Source: Halorubellus litoreus
GTDB lineage: Archaea > Halobacteriota > Halobacteria > Halobacteriales > Natrialbaceae
Reading direction: 5' to 3'
Assembly (NCBI RefSeq): GCF_037081675.1
Contig: NZ_JAZAQL010000003.1
Location: forward strand, 496,001-560,000
Length of the DNA stretch: 64,000 nt
Shown here: piece by piece, positions 58,398 to 64,000 of the stretch
How positions within the stretch are numbered: the stretch's first letter is position 1
Layout: each line of letters opens with the position of its first letter
Program-made: the position numbers and the translations under genes
Notes under the pieces: generated by a model
Databases searched by the model: none
What the model saw: the letters and a program-made list of their open reading frames with translations, nothing else
Told to the model about the DNA's origin: nothing

Positions 58398-59330
58398 ATG
58401 GCCGTATTCACGGACCCGCCGGCGTGGCGACCGACGAGCGAGGACCCGGTCGACGACCAGTTCGGGCACCTCGTCGAGGGGACGACGCTCGACGACGCGG
58501 ACGCGTTCGACGCGGTACTCGTCGGCGTACCGTACGACGGTGCCGTCATCTCGCGACAGGGCGCGAGCGAGGGGCCGAGCGCGATCCGTGGGTCGCTCGC
58601 GAGCACGAAGACGCATCACTTCGACGCGGGCCCCGTCGATTCCGTCGGCGACCTCGGGGACGTCGGCGTCCCGCAGGGCCCGACGGCGATGGTACAGTCC
58701 GCGATCGCGGACACGACCCGCGACGTGCACGACGTCGACGCGACGCCCGTGTTCCTCGGCGGCGACAATTCGACGACGTACGCGAACGCCAGCCCCTTGC
58801 TCGACGCGGACGTCGGCGCGGACTCGGACTCGCTCGGCGTCGTCAGCTTCGACGCGCACCTGGACTGTCGACAGGTCCGCGGTGACCCGACGAGCGGGTC
58901 GCCGTACCGCCAGCTGCACGACGACGGTCTGGACGCGCTCGCGGTCGTCGGCGCCCGACACTTCGAGACGTCGACTGGCTACCACGACTTCGTTCGCGAC
59001 AACGACTACGAGATCGTGACCGCCGAGGAGGTCGGCGACGACGACGTCGACGCCATCGACCGGGCGCTCGACGCACTGGGGGACGTCGACCAGGTGTACG
59101 TCAGCGTCGATATCGACGTCCTCGACGCGACCTATCAGGGGTCGAGCGCGCCGACGCCGGGCGGTATCACGGCGCGGGAGCTGTTCCGGATGGTGCGGCT
59201 CGCCGCGAGCGACGACCGCGTCGCCGGGTTCGAGGTCGTCGAGACCGCGCCGCCGCTCGAGGAGTCAGGGCGAACGGTCGACGCGGCCGCGCGGACGGTC
59301 GCGCACTTCCTCGCCGGACACGGTATCTGA
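58398..59330 (+). CDS. Arginase-superfamily hydrolase (formimidoylglutamase/agmatinase-like)
   Basis: The protein has 310 residues from MAVFTDPPAWRP, preceded by gggagc as a ribosome-binding site. The manganese-site motifs are present: GGDNS (the GGDHS position, N124 in place of His), DAHLD (152-156) and DID (238-240). The His-to-Asn change removes one usual metal ligand. Haloarchaeal formimidoylglutamases may carry this variant, so the enzyme may still be active. No other histidine-degradation genes lie nearby. Alternative substrates such as agmatine or guanidinobutyrate remain possible. Confidence 0.85.
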   Translation: MAVFTDPPAWRPTSEDPVDDQFGHLVEGTTLDDADAFDAVLVGVPYDGAVISRQGASEGPSAIRGSLASTKTHHFDAGPVDSVGDLGDVGVPQGPTAMVQSAIADTTRDVHDVDATPVFLGGDNSTTYANASPLLDADVGADSDSLGVVSFDAHLDCRQVRGDPTSGSPYRQLHDDGLDALAVVGARHFETSTGYHDFVRDNDYEIVTAEEVGDDDVDAIDRALDALGDVDQVYVSVDIDVLDATYQGSSAPTPGGITARELFRMVRLAASDDRVAGFEVVETAPPLEESGRTVDAAARTVAHFLAGHGI

Positions 59331-59444
59331 CCCGGCCGCGAGAGGAACGCGAGCGCCGAACCGGTCGCAATCCGAAGCTGAGTACTCGACCCGGTCGTGT
59401 CGAGCCTGGGTAACGTTCAAGTATCTGATGAGCGTGGCTCGGGC

Positions 59445-59867
59445 ATGGACGTCATCGAACGTTTCAACGACCGGTACCCGTTCGGCCAGCACCTCGGCAT
59501 CGAGATCACCGACGCCGAGGACGGCGTGGCGCGCGGAAAGATCGAGCTCGACGACCATCACTCGCTCTCCGAGTCGACGCGGCTTGCCCACGGCGCCGTC
59601 CCGTTCGCGCTCGCCGACTCGCTCTCGGCCGCCGCGCTGGCGAGCGTCGAAGGGAATCCCGGCCCGACGCTGGACGTCCGCATCGACTACCTGCGGCCCG
59701 CAACCGGGGACGTCCACGGGGAAGCCGTCGTCGACCGGTACGGGAGCGAGACCGGCGTCGTCGAAGCGGAACTCCACGACGACGACGGGAACACCATCGC
59801 GAAGACCCGCGGCGTCTACAAGACCAACATGGTGGACGGGAAGAACCCGTTCGTGGACTCGGACTGA
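59445..59867 (+). CDS. PaaI-family hotdog thioesterase
   Basis: The protein has 140 residues, starting MDVIERFNDRYPFGQHLGIE. The hotdog motif is visible as LAHGAVPFALADSLSAAAL with the Asp/His of acyl-CoA thioesterases, then VRIDYLRPATGDVHGEA and ETGVVEAELHDDDG. It hydrolyses (phenylacetyl- or other) acyl-CoA. A TATA-like gttcaagtat lies about 30 bases upstream, which fits a leaderless message. It is convergent with the large NTPase gene. Confidence 0.92.
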   Translation: MDVIERFNDRYPFGQHLGIEITDAEDGVARGKIELDDHHSLSESTRLAHGAVPFALADSLSAAALASVEGNPGPTLDVRIDYLRPATGDVHGEAVVDRYGSETGVVEAELHDDDGNTIAKTRGVYKTNMVDGKNPFVDSD

Positions 59868-59920
59868 ATCGGTCCGTCCTGCACGGGCGGCCCCGGCTTG
59901 TCCTCCGGCGGCGGACGCCG

Positions 59921-62900
59921 TCAGTCCTCCGCGGGCGGCGGTGACGTGTCGCTCTCGAGCGTCGCTCGAACGTCGGCCGCGACTCGCTCGGCACCGACCG
60001 CCTCGGCGAGGTCCAGCGCGGTTCGGGTGTGCTCGATAGCGCTCGACTCGTTGCCGGCGCGCCTCGCGAACGCCGCCACTCGCTGATGGATGACCGCCCG
60101 CACGTACGGGTCGACGACTTCGTCGACGAGCGATTCCGCGGCGGCGAAGCACTCCCGCGTTCGCTCGCTGTCGCCTCGTCGCTCGCTGATGCGGCCGCGG
60201 ACGCACGACAGCAGCGCGTTCGGCGCGACGCTCCCTTCCACGTCCAGCAACTCCTCGGCCGTCGACGCGTGCTCGGCGGCCGCCTCGAGCGCGCCCGCCG
60301 CGAGTTCCACGCGAGCGAGATTGATGCGTGCCTTCAGCCGCCAGGGGTCGTCCCCGAGGTCGCGGAACGTCTCCAGGGCGGCCGCGAGCTCCTCGCGAGC
60401 CGTCTCGTGGTTATCGCGCGCCAACGCGAGCTGCCCGAAGCGCGTGCGTACCGTCGCTTCGATGCGCTCGATACCGGCAGCCCGCGCCTGCTCGAGCGCC
60501 CTGTCGGCGTGGGACTCGGCCGAACCGAGGTCGCCGCGGCGCCGCGCGACCTCCGCGAGCGTCTCGTTCCTGATGGCGTCGAACTTCGGTTCGCCGACGG
60601 ACTCGTTTCGACCGGCCGCCCTGTCGAAGTACGTTTCGGCCTCGTCGAGCCGTCCCAGCTGCATGGCGACGTTCCCCATGTTGCTCAGGGCTTGCACGCG
60701 CCACTTGTCGCTCCCCGTGGTCTCGGCCGCGGTCAGCGACCGCCGGTGGTACGTCATCGCGTCCTCGTGCCGTCCGCGTCGCTCCGCGATGCGACCGAGC
60801 GTCCCGTAACAGCTGGTGAGCCCGTAGTTCGACCCGTCCTCGTGCCGGATGTCGAGCGCTCGTCGCGCGTACGTCTCAGCCGAATCGTAGTCGCCCGTGG
60901 AGAACTCGTCGACCGCGATGGACTCAAGGCACCTGGCCTTCCGTCTCAGGTCCCCGAGGTCGTCGAACATCGACGCCCCGGTCTTCCCGTGTTCCGACGC
61001 ACGGTCGTAGTTCCCTCGCCGGAACGCTATCTGGCTGAGCCCCAGGTGACAGCGAGCGATGCCGTGCTCGTGGTCGTTCTCGCGGTGGATTTCGAGCGCG
61101 CGTTCGACGTGGTCCTCGTAGGCGTCGAGGTCGCCCTCTCGCCCCAGGACCGACCCGAGGACGAGCAGGCTGTTCGCTCGCTGCCGGTCGAACCGCGACG
61201 ACTCGTCGTGCGCGTCGATGGCGTCGAGGACGGAGCGGAACGCTGCAGCGGCAGCGTCGAGGTGGCCCGCGTCAGAGAGCCGTTCGGCGCGCCGGTGCCC
61301 ACACTCGAAGACGGTGGACTCGGAGCACGCGTCGCGAAGGTCGAACGTCGGGTTCTCGAACGTCCCGTAGTACGGCGCCAACTCTAGCGAGCCCGCGGTC
61401 GCCGCGAACAGCTGGTCCGCGAGGTCGTCCGCCCACGCCGTCGGGTTCGACGCGATACGCTGGAGGACCGGCGAGTTCAGCGTACGGACGTCGAGCGCCG
61501 CCCGGGCGTCCGCGTCCGTCAGGTCGAGGACGTTCCCGAGCGCGTCCCCGAGTCGCTCGGGTGCGTCCACGAGGACCTCGAGTGCCTCCGTCAGGAACAC
61601 GTGCGCCCACTGGTTGTGCGGCGTTCTGAGGCCGCTCGCGTCGTCGACGACGAGCTGTCGCTCGGTCAGTGCGGACAGCACGGCGTCCGTCGTGACGTCC
61701 GCGTCGACGGTCTGGGCCTGGACGAACTCCTCGTGGACCGGGAGCTCCGCGACCGTCAGGAACTGCGTCAGGAGCGCCGTCGCTATCGTGACGTCCGAGG
61801 CGTCCCGCTGGAGTGGCCTGATGCGCTGCTGGACGTCCTCGACGAGCGGGGTCGGCGTGACGTCGTCGGCCGCCGAGAGCGGGTCGGCGCGGAGACAGAT
61901 GTGGTGTGCGAGCAGGAACATCCCGCCGGACACGGACGTCGCGTCGTCGACGCCGTCGAGGAGTTCCTCGCCGGTCACGTCGAGCGTCGTCTCGGTCGCG
62001 GCCTCGTACCGTTCGAGGAGTCTCGTACACTCGGCGGCGTCCGGCGGTGACACTCTCGTGACGGCGACCCCGTCGTTCTTGTACTCGCGGACGGTCGCGT
62101 CGACGGGGAGGAGTCGCGTCTCGCTCCAGTCCGAGTCGCGGGCGTCGAGGAGGAACTGGACGTCGTCGGTGGACGCGTACTCGGCGGCGACCTCGAGGAC
62201 CGCGTTCGCCTCCGGGCGGACCGCGTCCTCGACGACGACGAGGACGTCTTCGGTTCGTTCGCGCACGAATCCCCTGAGGCTCGCCACCGACTCGACGGGC
62301 TGTCGGTGCCCGGACGCCCGGTAGAGGACGGTTCCGCGTCCGCTGTCCTCCCACTCGCAGGCGACGGCCTTGCAGACCGTGCTCTTCCCGGCACCCGGCT
62401 GCCCGACGACCGCGACGTCCTCGCCCGCGTCCAGGCGGTCGAGGAGCGACTCGGTGAGCGACTCCGACGCGGACTCGTCGGGCACGCGCCGCTCGATGGC
62501 GAGTCCGTCCCTGACGTCCGCGAGCGTCAATCCCGTTCGGAGCGCGGTCGCCAGGTCTCGCGACCGATGGGTCTCGAAGTACGACTCCGAGAGCGACACG
62601 AACCCTTCCGCTTCGAGTACCCGGGGGAGTGACGTGGAACGACAGCCGTGCCGTCTCGACGCCGCGTCACTCGTCGACGTCGACTCGAACGTCTCGCCGA
62701 CGGCTTCCGCGGTCTCCCGGCCCGACTCGACGAGTGCGTTCGCCCACTCCATCGCCGCCGTCGAGTCGTTCCGGACCAGTCCGAACCCGCCAGCGTCCTC
62801 GTCGTACAGCAACACGTGTACGGCCTCGACACCGTCGCCCCTGGCCAGAACCAGCGTGAACGACGGCGCGTCACCCGCGAGCACGTCGACGCCCTGTTCG

Positions 62901-63451
62901 GCGAGCCAGGAGAGCGACCGGTGCTCGCGGCGAACCGACTCGTAGAGCGACTCGTCGAGGACGACGGTCGCGTCCGGCGCGGCGACGAGCGCGTTCTGCC
63001 AGTGGTCGAGCGCCGGGAGCGCACGTTCGCTCGAGACGACGACCTGGACGGCGTCGGCATCGTCGATGGAGTCGCGGACGCGTTCGAAGTTCGCGTACGT
63101 CCCGGCGTCGTCGGCCGAGGACAGGTCTGCGGCTTCGAGGAGTTCGGGCCCGACGGCCGCGTCGTGGTCGAGACCGGCGAGCAGCGACCTCGCGTCGAGC
63201 ACGTCGGTCCCCGTGGCGACGAACTCGTGGTACGTCTCGACGGCGAGCGTCGCCGCGAGCGTCGGTTCGTGGCCGGCGGCCGCGTCCCTGACGAGGCCGG
63301 CGTCCTCCAGTTCGCCGACTGCACGGTTCACGGTGGCTCGCGAGTAATCCAGCTCCGCGGTCAGCTCGCGTTTCTCGAGCGGTTGGTCGGCGAGTGCGCT
63401 GATGAAGTCCGCGCGTTTGACGACGAGCGAGAGGGAGTCGGGGCCGAGCAT
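59921..63451 (-). CDS. 1176-residue HTH-NTPase-TPR protein (STAND-like)
   Basis: The domains read in order. A winged helix (about 12-60: VVKRADFISALADQPLEKRELTAELDYSRATVNRAVGELEDAGLVRD) is followed by a regulator-like middle domain (about 75-250) similar to haloarchaeal FilR1/PLD-type sensors. A P-loop NTPase has Walker A GQPGAGKST (350-358) and Walker B LVVVEDA (404-410), with a winged region after it (about 590-660). At least eight tetratricopeptide repeats follow (about 755-1160). The plan matches STAND signalling ATPases: DNA-binding head, nucleotide switch and TPR ligand sensor. It may be a regulator of the MalT/AfsR kind or a defence sensor; no effector nuclease or protease domain is fused. 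Confidence 0.88.
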   Translation of the reverse strand: MLGPDSLSLVVKRADFISALADQPLEKRELTAELDYSRATVNRAVGELEDAGLVRDAAAGHEPTLAATLAVETYHEFVATGTDVLDARSLLAGLDHDAAVGPELLEAADLSSADDAGTYANFERVRDSIDDADAVQVVVSSERALPALDHWQNALVAAPDATVVLDESLYESVRREHRSLSWLAEQGVDVLAGDAPSFTLVLARGDGVEAVHVLLYDEDAGGFGLVRNDSTAAMEWANALVESGRETAEAVGETFESTSTSDAASRRHGCRSTSLPRVLEAEGFVSLSESYFETHRSRDLATALRTGLTLADVRDGLAIERRVPDESASESLTESLLDRLDAGEDVAVVGQPGAGKSTVCKAVACEWEDSGRGTVLYRASGHRQPVESVASLRGFVRERTEDVLVVVEDAVRPEANAVLEVAAEYASTDDVQFLLDARDSDWSETRLLPVDATVREYKNDGVAVTRVSPPDAAECTRLLERYEAATETTLDVTGEELLDGVDDATSVSGGMFLLAHHICLRADPLSAADDVTPTPLVEDVQQRIRPLQRDASDVTIATALLTQFLTVAELPVHEEFVQAQTVDADVTTDAVLSALTERQLVVDDASGLRTPHNQWAHVFLTEALEVLVDAPERLGDALGNVLDLTDADARAALDVRTLNSPVLQRIASNPTAWADDLADQLFAATAGSLELAPYYGTFENPTFDLRDACSESTVFECGHRRAERLSDAGHLDAAAAAFRSVLDAIDAHDESSRFDRQRANSLLVLGSVLGREGDLDAYEDHVERALEIHRENDHEHGIARCHLGLSQIAFRRGNYDRASEHGKTGASMFDDLGDLRRKARCLESIAVDEFSTGDYDSAETYARRALDIRHEDGSNYGLTSCYGTLGRIAERRGRHEDAMTYHRRSLTAAETTGSDKWRVQALSNMGNVAMQLGRLDEAETYFDRAAGRNESVGEPKFDAIRNETLAEVARRRGDLGSAESHADRALEQARAAGIERIEATVRTRFGQLALARDNHETAREELAAALETFRDLGDDPWRLKARINLARVELAAGALEAAAEHASTAEELLDVEGSVAPNALLSCVRGRISERRGDSERTRECFAAAESLVDEVVDPYVRAVIHQRVAAFARRAGNESSAIEHTRTALDLAEAVGAERVAADVRATLESDTSPPPAED

Positions 63452-63849
63452 CTGATGACGACTCTTGATACAGTCCTCAAGAGGCAGTTACACTAATGTC
63501 TTTAGGCGGATCCCCTCCCCGTCCAGGACCTGCCAGCGTGCGTACCTTCTCGACCGGTGAGAAGCCGCGTCAGGCAGTGAGTAAATCCGTCCGCATCGGC
63601 TCCGTTCGGGTGGGACGGAAGTTGCCCGCTTCCGAACCCAAGAGTGACTCCGGACGACTCCGAGAGTGGTCCCGGAGAATCCAAGAGGGAGTGCTTGAGC
63701 GGCCCACTGGGGGTTGAAATGGTTGATAGAACCAGTGGGCCGCTCGACTCGACCGCCGTCTGTCGCGGTGCCACCGACTCGCATCGGAGACCCGGGGGGG
63801 CTTCGACGTACACCGCCTCGACGAACCGTCCGTCTCGTGCACCCGTCTA
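63452..63849. other. Structured intergenic region, HTH-NTPase / MATE
   Basis: This 398-base gap has no gene of its own. Most of 63640-63745 can fold. CTCCGGAC (63648-63655) pairs with most of GTCCCGGAG (63669-63677), and a longer stem follows at 63697-63745. The minus-strand promoter of the NTPase gene must lie at about 63480-63530. An unannotated small RNA is possible. Confidence 0.5.
63697..63745. terminator. Strong 14-bp stem-loop
   Basis: GAGCGGCCCACTGG (63697-63710) and CCAGTGGGCCGCTC (63732-63745) are perfect complements with a 21-base loop. Lying past the MATE stop on the minus strand, it can act as a terminator. Its length and GC content also suit a structured RNA or protein-binding element. 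Confidence 0.6.
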
Positions 63850-64000
63850 TCAGTCGTCAGCAACTGGCGAATCCGGCCTGTACTCCTGACTGATGGCCTT
63901 CCACTTCCCGGAGCGGTACCGCCAGAAGTTGATGACGGCCGGCACGAGTGCTTCGCCGAGGAACGACAGGTAGAGGCCGGCGATACCGACCGCGGGGACG
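63850..64000 (-). CDS. MATE-family efflux transporter, C-terminal end only
   Basis: The last 50 codons are visible: VPAVGIAGLYLSFLGEALVPAVINFWRYRSG then KWKAISQEYRPDSPVADD. The hydrophobic end followed by a basic RYRSGKWK stretch is typical of haloarchaeal MATE proteins, which extrude cationic drugs in exchange for Na+ or H+. The rest lies beyond base 64000. The next gene downstream is the large NTPase, after the structured gap. Confidence 0.75.
   Translation of the reverse strand, partial: VPAVGIAGLYLSFLGEALVPAVINFWRYRSGKWKAISQEYRPDSPVADD

Noticed and set aside
56433..58985. Long antisense reading frame over the beta-propeller gene
   Set aside because: Arg-rich shadow of GC-rich coding DNA. 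The plus strand has a complete Tat signal, propeller blades and PGF-CTERM.

Overview
The window looks like a piece of a halophilic archaeon's chromosome (class Halobacteria). Coding DNA is very GC-rich (one 60-base line in the AI-2E-family gene hand-counts to 72% GC). The proteins are strongly acidic (Asp/Glu-rich). Promoters are archaeal, with TATA boxes and often leaderless starts. The gene set is characteristic: two transcription factor B genes, three TrmB-type regulators, HalOD1 and DICT proteins, DUF7344 wHTH proteins, PGF-CTERM surface proteins and NucS. No rRNA, tRNA or CRISPR array was seen. The genus cannot be settled from the sequence.

Layout. 1-2100 (minus): MoxR ATPase / DUF4350 / membrane-protein operon, cut by the window edge, then a 36-residue zinc ribbon. 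2224-5481: YdjM-like membrane hydrolase, TFB, Lrp/AsnC regulator, amidohydrolase. 5831-9770: dabB-dabA, an inorganic-carbon accumulation complex. 9825-13870: a regulatory patch (DICT, two DUF7344 proteins, two divergent TrmB proteins). 14135-17909: an accessory patch of lower GC with a lipoprotein hydrolase, a wHTH/membrane-protein pair and an IS4-type element whose transposase is broken by one in-frame TGA. 18351-26881: mostly housekeeping and stress genes (BolA/glutaredoxin, a 7TM sensor without kinase, an oxidoreductase, a tyrosine recombinase, a Na/Ca exchanger, a VIT1/CCC1 transporter, DUF211, a regulator).

27070-30444 encodes a large PKD-repeat surface protein. 30501-34382 has a small membrane protein, an MrfA-like helicase and an AI-2E-family permease. 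34825-37043 is a sharply AT-rich, translationally coupled two-gene cassette of unknown function, the best candidate in the window for an undescribed (possibly defence) system. 37347-44686 returns to core genes: M50-CBS protease, DHH phosphoesterase, HalOD1 protein, CDC48-like ATPase, GlmU-like nucleotidyltransferase. 45027-49473 holds small and hypothetical proteins, a CBS protein and an SRPBCC protein.

49561-59867 holds mutS, a second TFB behind paired palindromes, a third TrmB protein, a cupin-zinc ribbon fusion, nucS, DUF6735, a PQQ-like beta-propeller with PGF-CTERM, an arginase-family enzyme and a PaaI thioesterase. So two independent mismatch-repair nuclease systems (MutS, NucS) lie within 7 kb. 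59921-63451 encodes an 1176-residue HTH-NTPase-TPR protein. Beyond it are a strong 14-bp stem-loop and the 3' end of a MATE transporter gene at the window edge.
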